DNA from: Bifidobacterium thermophilum
Lineage (GTDB): Bacteria; Actinomycetota; Actinomycetes; Actinomycetales; Bifidobacteriaceae
Reading direction: 5' to 3'
Assembly: GCA_000741495.1 (NCBI GenBank)
Contig: JGZV01000009.1
Location: forward strand, 1 to 64,000
Length of the DNA: 64,000 nt
Shown piece after piece: positions 36,831 to 46,245 of this stretch. A program made the position numbers and the translations under genes. Numbering within the stretch: position 1 is the stretch's first letter; each line of letters begins with the position of its first letter. The notes under the pieces are model-generated. The model made no database searches. It was not told the origin of the DNA and saw only the letters and a list, made by a program, of their open reading frames with translations.

Positions 36831-38078
36831 ATGGATTTCAACGAGCCGACACGACAGTTCATCGCCGCCCACAGAAACGACGATGTCCGCGACGCGGCGC
36901 TGCACGCCCACCAAGACGATGTCGATCTGCCCTTCGCGCTCGACCAGATCGAAGGATGGCAGCGCGCCCGCACCAAACTCCCCCAATGGGCGTCATGCGC
37001 GGATATCATCTATCCCCCGCATCTGGCGATGGAACAATGCTCATCGCAATCCACCGCACAATACAAGGCGGATCTTGCCCGACGCCTGACCGCCGACGCG
37101 GCGCACCCCACCACGCTGATCGACATCACCGGCGGGTTCGGCGTCGATTTCTCCTTCATGGCCCGCGTTTTCGACCACGCCATGTATATCGAACAACAAC
37201 CCCATCTGGTCGAGCTCGCCCGGCACAACATGCGGGCGCTCGGCATCAACCACGCCGAATACCTCAACGGGGACGCCACCGACATGCTCGACAGGCTGCC
37301 CGAAGCAAGCCTGATCATGGCCGATCCGGCGCGGCGCGACAGCCACGGCTCACGCACATACGCCATCGCCGATTGCACCCCCGACATGCTGTCCATACTG
37401 CCGCGGCTCACCGCCATCGCCCCGACCATCCTCATCAAGCTCTCCCCCATGCTTGACTGGCATCAGGCGGTCCGGGATTGCACGGCCGCCCTCACCGCTT
37501 CGCCGACCGGCGCGGCCGTCACCGAAGTGCATATCGTGTCGGTGCACAACGAATGCAAAGAACTGCTGCTGGTTGTCAGCACCGACAGCTCAAATGGCAC
37601 AGAAGCCGGCACGGACGACACCGGATACGCCCCGACCATCGTCTGCGCCGACGATGACACCGTCATCAGCTTCCGGCAGACACAACTCCCGGCGAGGCAA
37701 TCGTCAAACTCCGACAAGCAGACCCTCACAGACAAGCCGGCATACTTGTACGAGCCCAACGCATCGTTGATGAAAGCGGGATGCTTCGACCTGCTCGCCT
37801 CCCGTTTCGCGGTCAACCCCATCGACCGCAACAGTCATCTGTTCGTATCCGACACACTGGTCGCCGATTTCCCGGGGCGAATCTTCGCCATCACGGCGAT
37901 CGGCCCCGTCAAACGGACGCTTCACGGCATCGGCCGCGCCAACGTCGCCGTACGCAACTATCCGGCAAGTGTGGCGCAAGTGCGCAAACGGTACCACATC
38001 GCCGACGGCGGGGATACATTCATATTCCTGACCACCATGTCAGGCAAGAAAACCGCGTTCGTGTGCGCCAAACCATAA
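36831..38078 (+). CDS. SAM-dependent methyltransferase with THUMP-like C-terminus
   Basis: A 415-aa class I methyltransferase. The SAM-binding motif is LIDITGGFGVDFSFMA, then YIEQQPHLVELARHN and LIMADPARRD, the catalytic-loop equivalent. The C-terminal domain (GRIFAITAIGPVKRTL to the end) resembles the THUMP-like RNA-binding domain of bacterial homologues, so an RNA base is the likely target. The start ATG at 36831 has only a weak purine run before it. It begins about 50 bp after the last DnaA box. Confidence 0.85.
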   Translation: MDFNEPTRQFIAAHRNDDVRDAALHAHQDDVDLPFALDQIEGWQRARTKLPQWASCADIIYPPHLAMEQCSSQSTAQYKADLARRLTADAAHPTTLIDITGGFGVDFSFMARVFDHAMYIEQQPHLVELARHNMRALGINHAEYLNGDATDMLDRLPEASLIMADPARRDSHGSRTYAIADCTPDMLSILPRLTAIAPTILIKLSPMLDWHQAVRDCTAALTASPTGAAVTEVHIVSVHNECKELLLVVSTDSSNGTEAGTDDTGYAPTIVCADDDTVISFRQTQLPARQSSNSDKQTLTDKPAYLYEPNASLMKAGCFDLLASRFAVNPIDRNSHLFVSDTLVADFPGRIFAITAIGPVKRTLHGIGRANVAVRNYPASVAQVRKRYHIADGGDTFIFLTTMSGKKTAFVCAKP

Positions 38079-38203
38079 GCCACGGCCACAACGCCGGCGG
38101 TTATGACGCCGATTGGCGCCGTCCATTTCCGATTCCTGCACCGGTTGCGCTGACAGACCACTCAGCGCGACCGGTGCAGGAACACCGCAAACAATACCGG
38201 CGA

Positions 38204-38614
38204 CTACCGCCACCACATGGTCATAAGGAAGCCGACCATAATCAGCGCGCCGCCAATCGCGAGATTCCAGGCACCGATGCCGGGGATCGGGTACGAGCCG
38301 GTCAGGTAGTACACCACAGCCCAAACCAGACCGATAATCATGAACGCGCAGAACACCGGCACGAACCACCCCGGATTCGACTTGGCGCTCTTGATGCTCT
38401 CCTCGACGCGCTTGGTGTTCTCCGCCTGGCGCTTCATCATGCGCTGCATTTGCGGGGTCAGCGTCGACTTGTCAGCTGTGGCGTTCAGTACCGCTTCGAC
38501 CTCGTTCATCGGGATGTCGTAGTCGTCGTCGCGCGTTCCGTCATTGGACGTGGTGGCGTCCGACACGTTGTCAACCGGCTGTTCATCGGTTTCGTGCAGC
38601 TCTTCGTCAGCCAT
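38204..38614 (-). CDS. crgA: Cell division protein CrgA
   Basis: Small two-helix membrane protein that in mycobacteria and Streptomyces binds FtsZ, FtsI and other division proteins. The acidic N-terminus (~75 residues) is followed by KSAKSNPGWFVPVFCAFMIIGLVWAVVYYLTG and a second helix ending in MVGFLMTMWWR; NP.W and the terminal WWR are family marks. Three close start codons exist (38629, 38620, 38614); I use the last, nine bases after GGAG. It diverges from the DUF881 gene. Confidence 0.9.
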   Translation of the reverse strand: MADEELHETDEQPVDNVSDATTSNDGTRDDDYDIPMNEVEAVLNATADKSTLTPQMQRMMKRQAENTKRVEESIKSAKSNPGWFVPVFCAFMIIGLVWAVVYYLTGSYPIPGIGAWNLAIGGALIMVGFLMTMWWR

Positions 38615-38693
38615 GTGCATAGTCTCCATTCAAATAGGCTAAAAAGTCATCATAGCGGCTACACTCGAAAGCAGCGGACACGGCGGAGGCGAT

Positions 38694-39503
38694 ATGAGCA
38701 AACACACCGGAAAACACGGGGTACGGCATTCCGCATTCGGCGGTATTGCCGTGTTCGTGGTCGTCGCGCTCACCGGTTTCCTGCTCGCCACCAATATCCG
38801 CGTGAACCGGACCGCGGTTGTCACGTCAGACACTGCACAAATGGTCGAACAGCGCGTCGAACGCGCCAACAAGCTCCGCGGCGAAGTCAACGACCTCAAC
38901 TCCCAAGTCAACACGCTCAACAAGCTCGCCGGCAACGCGAACAGCAGCTCCACCAACAGCGAAGACGCCGGCTCCGGCACCGTGCTACCCGCGGTCGAAG
39001 GCCCCGGCATCACCGTGACGCTTGACGACTCGCCCTTGTGGAAAACCATGGTGAACGATTCGGGATCAACCTCGAATATCAACGATTACGTCATCCATCA
39101 GCAGGATATCGAAGCTGTCGTCAACGCGCTGTGGGCGGGCGGGGCTGAAGCGATGATGATCCAAGATCAGCGGATACTCTCCAATTCCGCTGTGATCTGC
39201 GTCGGCAACGTGCTCATGCTGCAAGGCAAACAGTATTCGCCGCCGTATACGATTGCCGCCATCGGTCCCACCGACGACATGCTTGACGCGTTGGAAGACT
39301 CGCAAGCCGTTCAGATTTACTTGGAGTATGTCAGCGCGTTCGGCCTCGGCTGGAACGTTCAGTCGAAAGACACCTTGAAATTCCCTGAATCGCCGTTGCT
39401 ACTGCAACCACTGAAATACGCGACCGTAATCGGCACGGAAAGCGCGGGAGACGCGGAAAACAGCGGCAACAACCAGAATTCAAGCGCATCCGGCAATGAA
39501 TGA
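38694..39503 (+). CDS. DUF881 family protein
   Basis: A 269-aa membrane-anchored protein of the DUF881 family, unknown function, found next to crgA and trpG in actinobacteria (the Rv0012 position in M. tuberculosis). One N-terminal helix (AFGGIAVFVVVALTGFLLAT) is followed by a coiled-coil-like stretch (MVEQRVERANKLRGEVNDLN), then the conserved GPGITVTLDDSP, DIEAVVNALWAGGAEAMMIQDQR and PPYTIAAIG blocks. The ATG follows GGCGGAGG. Its end overlaps the sortase start by eight bases. Confidence 0.88.
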   Translation: MSKHTGKHGVRHSAFGGIAVFVVVALTGFLLATNIRVNRTAVVTSDTAQMVEQRVERANKLRGEVNDLNSQVNTLNKLAGNANSSSTNSEDAGSGTVLPAVEGPGITVTLDDSPLWKTMVNDSGSTSNINDYVIHQQDIEAVVNALWAGGAEAMMIQDQRILSNSAVICVGNVLMLQGKQYSPPYTIAAIGPTDDMLDALEDSQAVQIYLEYVSAFGLGWNVQSKDTLKFPESPLLLQPLKYATVIGTESAGDAENSGNNQNSSASGNE

Positions 39504-40704
39504 CCATCCATCGAATGCCGCGCAGACACAAACCGCCAACCGTCAACCATCAAACCAGAACGAGCAGGCCATGAACGAACCGATTACCCAGTCAGCCAAG
39601 TCCGCCCACACCACAAGCCGGGGAGGCAAAAGGCTCAGCATCGGCTGGCAGATTGTCGGCATTGTCGCGGAACTGCTGATCACCGCGGCCATCATCTGCG
39701 GACTATACGTGGCATGGCTGTTCTGGTGGACCGGCGTCCAAGCAGAGCACGAGCAGGCGCAGACCCGCGAAACCACCACCAGCACGTGGACGCAACCCGC
39801 AGACGACAGCGGAACCGTCGCCATCGCCAAAGCGCAGGAGGGCGACCCGCCCATCCAACCGACCAGCGCCAATGAGGGGGAGCTGGTCGCCGAAGTGTAT
39901 ATCCCACGATTCGGCAACCAGTGGGTGCGCAATATCGTGCAGGGCACCAGTCTCGAGCAGCTCAACAAGCATGGTATGGGGCATTATGAGGAAAGCCAGA
40001 TGCCCGGACAGATCGGCAATTTCGCGTTCGCCGGGCACCGTGCGGGCTACGGTTCACCCTTGTCCGACATCAACCTGCTGCAGAAGAACGATGCGGTGAT
40101 CATCCGCACCCAGGATTACTGGTATGTGTACCGGTACACTCGGCATCTGGTCGTCCTGCCGACCGAAACCGAGGTCGTCGCGTCCAATCCGGACGCTCCC
40201 GGCAGCGCACCCACCAAGCGTATGCTGACCATGACCACTTGCAATCCACGATATTCCACGCCGACCCACCGCTGGATCGCGTACGCGGAATTCGCGTACT
40301 GGGCCAAAGTCTCCGACGGTGTTCCGGCAGAACTCGCGGGGGATGGCGCTTCAGGGCCGGTGAACTTCTCAAGCACGCCGAAACAGTCAGCCGTCTCACA
40401 GCTGGATTCCCTCGAACCGGTGGTGCAATGGGCGCTTATCGTGTACGCCGTACTGTTCATCGCCGCGGCGATCGTATGGCGGTGGCCGGCACGGCGCGCC
40501 ATCCGCGAAGGGCGCCGTCAGAAGCCGGATGCGAGCATTTACGGGGCTCTCACGCGCCTCCAGCCGGGCGTACTGCCGATACGCATCATCCTGATGGCCC
40601 TGCTTGCCGTCGCAGGTACTGCGGCGTTGTTCCAATGGGTGTACCCGTGGGCGGCGTCCACCATACCGGTCCTTCAGCAGATGTCGAACTATGTGGCTGT
40701 GTAA
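39496..40704 (+). CDS. srtE: Class E sortase
   Basis: Membrane transpeptidase that anchors surface proteins to peptidoglycan. His in FAGHRAGYG, Cys in TMTTCNPRYS and Arg in THRWIAYAEF form the active site. The 402-aa form has an N-terminal helix (~50-72), the catalytic domain, and two extra C-terminal helices, as in the near-origin actinobacterial class E enzymes. It overlaps the DUF881 gene, so the two are coupled. An alternative start at 39571 would remove 25 hydrophilic residues. Confidence 0.92.
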   Translation: MNDHPSNAAQTQTANRQPSNQNEQAMNEPITQSAKSAHTTSRGGKRLSIGWQIVGIVAELLITAAIICGLYVAWLFWWTGVQAEHEQAQTRETTTSTWTQPADDSGTVAIAKAQEGDPPIQPTSANEGELVAEVYIPRFGNQWVRNIVQGTSLEQLNKHGMGHYEESQMPGQIGNFAFAGHRAGYGSPLSDINLLQKNDAVIIRTQDYWYVYRYTRHLVVLPTETEVVASNPDAPGSAPTKRMLTMTTCNPRYSTPTHRWIAYAEFAYWAKVSDGVPAELAGDGASGPVNFSSTPKQSAVSQLDSLEPVVQWALIVYAVLFIAAAIVWRWPARRAIREGRRQKPDASIYGALTRLQPGVLPIRIILMALLAVAGTAALFQWVYPWAASTIPVLQQMSNYVAV

Positions 40705-40748
40705 GATGACTTGCAACACGTGGCATGCAACACGGTAAAGGAGAGGCA

Positions 40749-41399
40749 ATGACCGATTCAGCGCATATTCTGGTCGTCGACAACTACGATTCGTTCGTCT
40801 ACACGATTGTGGGCTATCTGCGTACGTTGGGCGCGATCGTGGATGTCGTACGCAACGACGCCATCGACCCGTCCAAAGCGGGCGTGCTTGACGGGTACGA
40901 CGGCGTGCTGATTTCTCCCGGCCCCGGCACGCCCGCGCAATCCGGCGCCAGTGAGGATATGATCAGGTTGTGCGAAGCCACGGGCAAGCCCATGTTCGGG
41001 GTGTGTCTTGGATTGCAGGCGCTGGCGGAAGTATTCGGCGCAACGGTTGACCACGCACCGACCATCATGCACGGCAAAACCAGCCAGGTCGAGCATATCG
41101 ATGATGAGATTTTCGCCGGGGTGGCGAACCCGATGACCGCGACCCGTTACCATTCGCTGGCCATTGAGCCGGATTCCCTGCCGGACGACTTGGTGGTGAC
41201 GGCACGCGCCACGGATGATCAGACGATTCAAGGCATCAAGCATCGCAATCTGCCGATGTACGCCGTACAGTTCCACCCCGAATCGGTGATGACGCAGGAC
41301 GGCTACCGTCTGCTGGCGAACTGGCTCGCAGTATGCGGGCAGGCCAACGCGGTGGATAAGGCGAAAGGCCGTCAGCCGAAAATCATGAAGACCCGCTGA
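40749..41399 (+). CDS. Glutamine amidotransferase TrpG/PabA-type
   Basis: Class I amidotransferase subunit that would feed ammonia to anthranilate or aminodeoxychorismate synthase. Features are VVDNYDSFVYTIVGYL, SPGPGTP, the Cys in FGVCLGLQAL and His/Glu in FHPES. In actinobacteria this near-origin copy (Rv0013 position) is annotated trpG or pabA; the partner is not in this window, so the pathway cannot be fixed. The ATG at 40749 follows AAAGGAG. Its terminator is shared with convergent pknB. Confidence 0.92.
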   Translation: MTDSAHILVVDNYDSFVYTIVGYLRTLGAIVDVVRNDAIDPSKAGVLDGYDGVLISPGPGTPAQSGASEDMIRLCEATGKPMFGVCLGLQALAEVFGATVDHAPTIMHGKTSQVEHIDDEIFAGVANPMTATRYHSLAIEPDSLPDDLVVTARATDDQTIQGIKHRNLPMYAVQFHPESVMTQDGYRLLANWLAVCGQANAVDKAKGRQPKIMKTR

Positions 41400-41406
41400 C
41401 AGCCAC

Positions 41407-41575
41407 TATGTGAGGATTCGCTCACACAACCGGGGGTTGAACGGCCGCAATGGGCCGTTTAAGCGAGTCTGACGGCCGTTGTGTGAGGATTCACTCACAT
41501 AGTGGGGGTCAGGCCGACCAATATCGGCCCGTCGGACCCGCCTCACCCCGCGTTGTGTGAGCGAATCCTCACACA
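41407..41575. repeat. Three 22-bp dyad sites, family A
   Basis: Sites at 41407-41428 (TATGTGAG-GATTCG-CTCACACA), 41480-41501 (TGTGTGAG-GATTCA-CTCACATA) and 41554-41575 (TGTGTGAG-CGAATC-CTCACACA). Centres are 73 and 74 bp apart. The centre hexamer is inverted between the first and last copies, so copies occur in both orientations. They lie between convergent genes. Confidence 0.82.
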
Positions 41576-41628
41576 ACGCGGGGTCAGCTGGCATCAACGT
41601 CCCGGATACCGGCACATGTGATACGAAC

Positions 41629-41670
41629 GGCCCGGAACACCAAATGATGTTCCGGGCCGCTGCTTATTTT
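41629..41670 (+). terminator. Terminator of the TrpG/PabA gene
   Basis: Stem GGCCCGGAACA (41629-41639) with TGTTCCGGGCC (41648-41658), then GCTGCTTATTTTTCT. It can also stop pknB on the other strand. Confidence 0.85.
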
Positions 41671-41681
41671 TCTACAGTCCG

Positions 41682-43748
41682 TTAGTGAGTAGCTGGGCTA
41701 GCTGCGGTGCTGCTATCCGTAACGGTAGAGGACGAGCCGGCGCTCGGCGACGCCGAGGTCGTCGACGACGGTGACGACGACTTGGTCGTCAGTGTGATCG
41801 CCGCGCCCTTATCCGCTTGGCTTCCGGCAGTCAGACTCTGCTCGGTGACAATATCCGTGTCCTTCGCGTTCTGCGACGAGTTGGACACCGTGAACCCGAG
41901 TCCTTCAAGCGTCGACTTCGCCGATGCGTACGTGGCGCCGACCACTGACGGGACCGTCAGCTGCTCCTTGCCTTTGGACACGTACACGTTGATGGTGGAC
42001 CCCTGCTCGATCGAGGTTCCAGGCACCGGGTCAAGACGCGTCACCGCGCCCGAAGGCACCGCGTCGGAGTTCTCCTCTTCGACCGACGTGTTGAAACCGC
42101 GCTCCTGCAACGTCTTCAGCACCGTATCCTTGGACTGGCCGACCAAGCCGTCAGGCACCTTGGTCATACCCGAGGAAATATACAGCAGGATGGTCGTGCC
42201 CTTCGACTGCTTGGATCCGGCGGCCGGGCTGGTGCGGGTCACATTGTCTTTGGACACCGTGTCACTATCTTCGGTCTGGGTGCTGGCAGCCACCTTGAAT
42301 CCGGCCGCCTCCAACGCTGCACGCGCATCATCCTGCGACTTGCCGCTGACATCGGGAACGGTTCCTGTCGACGGGCCAGCCGAGAACCACACTCTGACCA
42401 CGGACCCGAGAGCCACCTTCTTGCCGCCCGCCGGCGACTGCTTGGTGAATGTCCCCTTCGGTTCGGTGGAATTCGTATCGGTTTCAACCTTGATTTTCAG
42501 TCCTACGGCGTCGAGCTTCTCTTCCGCGCCCGCCTCAGTGGTGGACGATGAGAAGGTCGGGACAGTTACCATCTCGGTCTGCTTGGAATGCATGAACGCG
42601 AACACCACGCCGCAAATGGCCGCAATCACGGCGAGCGACACAACCACGGCAATGATGATGCGCTTCTTCTTGCGCTGCTCTGCCTCACGCTGCTGGGCGC
42701 GAGTCTCGCCTTCCGGTGCCGCGAACGGATTCGCGGTAGCAGTCATCGCCGGATTGGTCATCACCGGATTGGTTTGCGTAGTCACCGTCGCGGGTGTGGT
42801 AAGCAACTGGGTTTCCTCAGTGCGACGACGCCCACTGTTGTTCGCCAAGTCAGTCAGCTGGTTGAACGTGGCCGCAATCGGCACGCCGCCGTTCATAAAC
42901 GTCAGAATATCGTTCTTGAACTCGGTGGCTGTCGCATACCGGTTCTGACGATCCTTCGCCATGGCTTTCGCGCAGATGTTGTCCCACATCTTCGGCAGGC
43001 CGGGAACCACGGCACTCGGGGGAGTGGCGGCCTCGGAAACATGCTGATAGGCGATGGCGACAGCGGAATCGCCGGTAAACGGCGGACGGCCGGTCAGCAT
43101 CTCATACAGCACGCAGCCTGCGGAATACAGGTCAGAACGCATGTCCACGGTCTCACCGCGAGCCTGCTCAGGGGACAGGTATTGTGCGGTGCCGACCACG
43201 CCCTGCGACTGGGTCATCGTGGCCGCGGAATCATCCAAAGCGCGGGCGATGCCGAAATCCATGACCTTCACGACACCCTGATCGGAAATCATGATGTTCC
43301 CGGGCTTGATATCACGGTGGATGATGCCCATACGATGCGAGTATTCGAGCGCGTTGAGCACGCCAAGCATCACCTGTTCGGCGTCCCGCTGGCTGAGCGG
43401 CCCGTTCGCCTTGATGATATCGCGCAGGGTCTGGCCTTTGACATACTCCATCACCAGGTAGGGGACGCGTTCGGTCTGGCCGCCTTCATTGACGATGGTT
43501 TCCTCACCGGAATCGTAGATGTTCACGATATTCGGGTTGTTCATCTGTGCGACCGAATGCGCCTCACGGCGGAACCGCGTGAGGAAAATCTCATCATTGG
43601 CAAGATCGGAGCGCATGATCTTGATGGCGACGGTGCGTCCCAGACGCTTGTCAAGCGCCACGCGCACCTCCGCCATGCCGCCTCTGCCAACGAGCTGGCC
43701 GAGCTGGTATCGGCCGTTCGCCAACGAAGTGGGTACACTGCTGCTCAT
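41682..43748 (-). CDS. pknB: Ser/Thr protein kinase PknB with four PASTA domains
   Basis: Membrane receptor kinase sensing cell-wall fragments and controlling growth. Glycine loop LVGRGGMAEV, Lys in VAIKIM (about residue 43), HRDIKPGN, DFG and the activation segment GVVGTAQYLSPEQARG are intact. A transmembrane helix (IIIAVVVSLAVIAAICGVVFAFM) precedes four PASTA repeats, each starting near V-P-x-(F/V/G), and a Ser/Thr-rich end. Start at 43748 after GGAAGGAG, in a 4-base overlap with pknA. Confidence 0.96.
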   Translation of the reverse strand: MSSSVPTSLANGRYQLGQLVGRGGMAEVRVALDKRLGRTVAIKIMRSDLANDEIFLTRFRREAHSVAQMNNPNIVNIYDSGEETIVNEGGQTERVPYLVMEYVKGQTLRDIIKANGPLSQRDAEQVMLGVLNALEYSHRMGIIHRDIKPGNIMISDQGVVKVMDFGIARALDDSAATMTQSQGVVGTAQYLSPEQARGETVDMRSDLYSAGCVLYEMLTGRPPFTGDSAVAIAYQHVSEAATPPSAVVPGLPKMWDNICAKAMAKDRQNRYATATEFKNDILTFMNGGVPIAATFNQLTDLANNSGRRRTEETQLLTTPATVTTQTNPVMTNPAMTATANPFAAPEGETRAQQREAEQRKKKRIIIAVVVSLAVIAAICGVVFAFMHSKQTEMVTVPTFSSSTTEAGAEEKLDAVGLKIKVETDTNSTEPKGTFTKQSPAGGKKVALGSVVRVWFSAGPSTGTVPDVSGKSQDDARAALEAAGFKVAASTQTEDSDTVSKDNVTRTSPAAGSKQSKGTTILLYISSGMTKVPDGLVGQSKDTVLKTLQERGFNTSVEEENSDAVPSGAVTRLDPVPGTSIEQGSTINVYVSKGKEQLTVPSVVGATYASAKSTLEGLGFTVSNSSQNAKDTDIVTEQSLTAGSQADKGAAITLTTKSSSPSSTTSASPSAGSSSTVTDSSTAASPATH

Positions 43749-44776
43749 TGCTGCTCCTTCCATTGCGGGCGGAACGTCGAACTCACCGTCCGCGGCTCCT
43801 CGCCCCCGCTAATGAATACTTGCTTCGGCGCCTGCGCCTCAGGCAGGCCAGCCAAGGTCGTTCCTTCGGTATGCGGCGTACTGCTCACGCGACGTGGCAG
43901 CCGCCCTCGGGATGGCACGATGGTCGTGTCATCGCTGAGCTTGGTTTCCTGATCCATCAGTCTGCGTTCGATACGCGCCAATGTGCGCGACACCACCAAC
44001 GCGTCCTTGGGACGGTCCCGCGGATCTTTCTCCAGCATCGACATGACGAATTGTCGCAGCTGCAGGTCAATGGAATCCGGCAGGGGAGGCACCGGCTCGT
44101 TGACATGCGCCGCCGCGATATCAACCGGCGTAGCCCCGGTGAAAGGCCGGTGCCCGCATAATCCCTCGTAGGCGACAACACCGAGAGAGTAAATGTCAGA
44201 CTGGGCGGTCGCCTGCTTGCCTTGCGCCTGTTCCGGGGAAATGTACTGTGCTGTACCAACCACCATGCCATCTTGGGTGATTTGCTCCTGATTGGTGGAG
44301 TATGACACGCCGAAATCGGTGATTTTCACTTCACCATCATCAGAAACCATGATATTGGCCGGCTTCACATCACGATGGATCACACCATGCGAATGGGCGA
44401 CAAACAGCCCACGCGCCACCTGAATCAGGATCGGCAACAGTTCCGTAGGATCCATCGCACCCTGCTCATGGTAAATATCCGCCAAGGATTTGCTGGGCAC
44501 GTATTCCATGATGAGGAACCCGATACCGTCATGCTCGTAATATTCGAACAATGCGGCGATATTGGGGTGCGCCAGATTCGCGGAATTATGCGCCTCAGCA
44601 CGCAACCGGCGCAACTTCGTCTCACTGTTCGCGGCGTCGCTGCGCAACGCTTTGATCGCTACCGGACGCCCAAGCTGAATGTCGTAACCTTTCCAAACCT
44701 CACCCATACCACCTTGGGCGAGTCGGCGGTCCAAACGATACCGGCGATGAATCAGCTGCCCTTCAATCAATCTCAC
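43745..44776 (-). CDS. pknA: Ser/Thr protein kinase PknA
   Basis: A 343-aa kinase of the growth and division signalling pair. LAQGGMGEVWKG, Lys in VAIKALRS, HRDVKPAN, DFG and MVVGTAQYISPEQAQG are intact. After the kinase domain about 75 hydrophilic residues follow with no transmembrane helix and no extracellular part, so this copy appears cytoplasmic. It begins at a GTG inside the pbpA stop (GTGA) and overlaps pknB at its end, so translation should be coupled along the chain. Confidence 0.93.
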   Translation of the reverse strand: MRLIEGQLIHRRYRLDRRLAQGGMGEVWKGYDIQLGRPVAIKALRSDAANSETKLRRLRAEAHNSANLAHPNIAALFEYYEHDGIGFLIMEYVPSKSLADIYHEQGAMDPTELLPILIQVARGLFVAHSHGVIHRDVKPANIMVSDDGEVKITDFGVSYSTNQEQITQDGMVVGTAQYISPEQAQGKQATAQSDIYSLGVVAYEGLCGHRPFTGATPVDIAAAHVNEPVPPLPDSIDLQLRQFVMSMLEKDPRDRPKDALVVSRTLARIERRLMDQETKLSDDTTIVPSRGRLPRRVSSTPHTEGTTLAGLPEAQAPKQVFISGGEEPRTVSSTFRPQWKEQQ

Positions 44777-46245
44777 TGCTTCAACGCCTCCTCCATCACC
44801 TGCTTCATAACCGGGCCTGCGGCGGTCACGCCGAACGCATTGACATTATGTATCACCACGGCGACGGCGATTTTCGGGTTGTCCGCGGGAGCGAAGCCCA
44901 TCACCCACGCGTCGTTGGACTGGTTGCCCGTGCCAATCTGCGCGGTGCCTGTTTTCGCGGCGACTTGAACCCCGTTGATGGCAAGCGTGGGGCTTTCCTT
45001 GGACACCACGTTCTCCATCATGCCGGTCAGCGCGCTCGCCGTATTGGAGCTCATCGCCTGGGACATCACCACCGGCCTGGTTTCGGAAATCGTCGACAAG
45101 TCGCTCGCACGCACGCGGTCAACCAGGGTCGGCTGCATCAGCGTGCCGCCGTTGGCGATCGCCGCGGCGATCATCGCATTCTGCAACGGTGTCTCCAACG
45201 TGTCTCCCTGGCCGATGGCCGCGAGAGCCAGCTTGTCCGCAGGCAGATTCGACGGGAAGGTTGAAGCGACCGCTTTCATCGGATTGCCGGTGGATGTGGA
45301 CCCGTCCACGGTGATCGACTGCCCGAATCCAAGCTTTTTCGCCTGTTCGGCAATGGCGTCCTCACCGAGAGCGACCCCGAGCTGGGCGAACGCCGTATTG
45401 GATGAGTATGCCATAGCGTCAGACAGCGAAATCTGTCCGTTGGTACCGTTCGCCGCCGTCGTTGCGTTCGTCAGCTGCGTGGCCGTGTTCGGCAGCGTGT
45501 AGGCGCTGCCGGCGGGGATCTGGGTATCGGCCTGATATTTTCCGCTTTCCAGGGCCGCAGCCGCCACCACGGTTTTGAACGTGGATCCCGGCGGGTAAAG
45601 TTCCGACGTTGCACGGTTAAGCATCGGATTCGTCGCGTTGGAAGTCAATGCCGCATACGCATCGTTGACTTTCACGGTGTCATGCTGGGCGAGGACATTG
45701 GGGTCGTAGCTCGGCGTACTGACCATGGCGACAATCCGCCCGGTCTTGGGGACGATGGCGACGACAGCACCGTCATACCCTTGGTTGCTCAACGCCTGAT
45801 ACGCGACATCCTGCAGTTTGGTGTTGATGGACGTTTCGATGGAAGCGCCCTTGTTTTCGGTGCCGGTCAGCAACGCCTTGAATTTCTGTACGGCCAGCGC
45901 ACTCGCGGTGCCGCTGAGCAGGGCCGCTCGGGACGCTTCGATACCGCGGTCGGCGTTCTGACTGATGGAGAAGAAGCCTGTAACCGGCGCGTATTCCTGC
46001 CCGTTGGAGTACGAACGCTGATAGGAGAACGCGTCATTCGACGGGTCGGATTTTGCGAGTACCATGCCATCAGATGAGAGAATCGAGCCGCGAGGGGCGC
46101 CGAATTGGTAGTACAACGCCCTGCGATTACGCGGATCGGCGTTGAGCTCGTTGGCGCGGAACGCGGTGAAAACCGTCGTGGAGCATCCGAGAATCACGAA
46201 CATGATGACCACCACGGTGAAAATCTGCCGGAGATTCTTGTTCAA
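44773..46245 (-). CDS. pbpA: Penicillin-binding protein PbpA (class B transpeptidase)
   Basis: Monofunctional transpeptidase that crosslinks peptidoglycan with RodA as partner. N-terminal helix (IFTVVVIMFVILGC), then the catalytic SxxK as YPPGSTFKT, SxN as AYSSNTAF and KTG as AAKTGTAQ. The start is a TTG at 46245, six bases after a full AAAGGAGGT, within the rodA stop (TTGA). Position rodA-pbpA-pknA is conserved among actinobacteria. Confidence 0.95.
   Translation of the reverse strand: MNKNLRQIFTVVVIMFVILGCSTTVFTAFRANELNADPRNRRALYYQFGAPRGSILSSDGMVLAKSDPSNDAFSYQRSYSNGQEYAPVTGFFSISQNADRGIEASRAALLSGTASALAVQKFKALLTGTENKGASIETSINTKLQDVAYQALSNQGYDGAVVAIVPKTGRIVAMVSTPSYDPNVLAQHDTVKVNDAYAALTSNATNPMLNRATSELYPPGSTFKTVVAAAALESGKYQADTQIPAGSAYTLPNTATQLTNATTAANGTNGQISLSDAMAYSSNTAFAQLGVALGEDAIAEQAKKLGFGQSITVDGSTSTGNPMKAVASTFPSNLPADKLALAAIGQGDTLETPLQNAMIAAAIANGGTLMQPTLVDRVRASDLSTISETRPVVMSQAMSSNTASALTGMMENVVSKESPTLAINGVQVAAKTGTAQIGTGNQSNDAWVMGFAPADNPKIAVAVVIHNVNAFGVTAAGPVMKQVMEEALKQ

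Noticed and set aside
41407-41575. CRP/GlxR binding sites (TGTGA-N6-TCACA)
   Set aside because: Half-sites match, but the gap is eight bases rather than six, and the sites lie in series at gene ends rather than singly in promoters.
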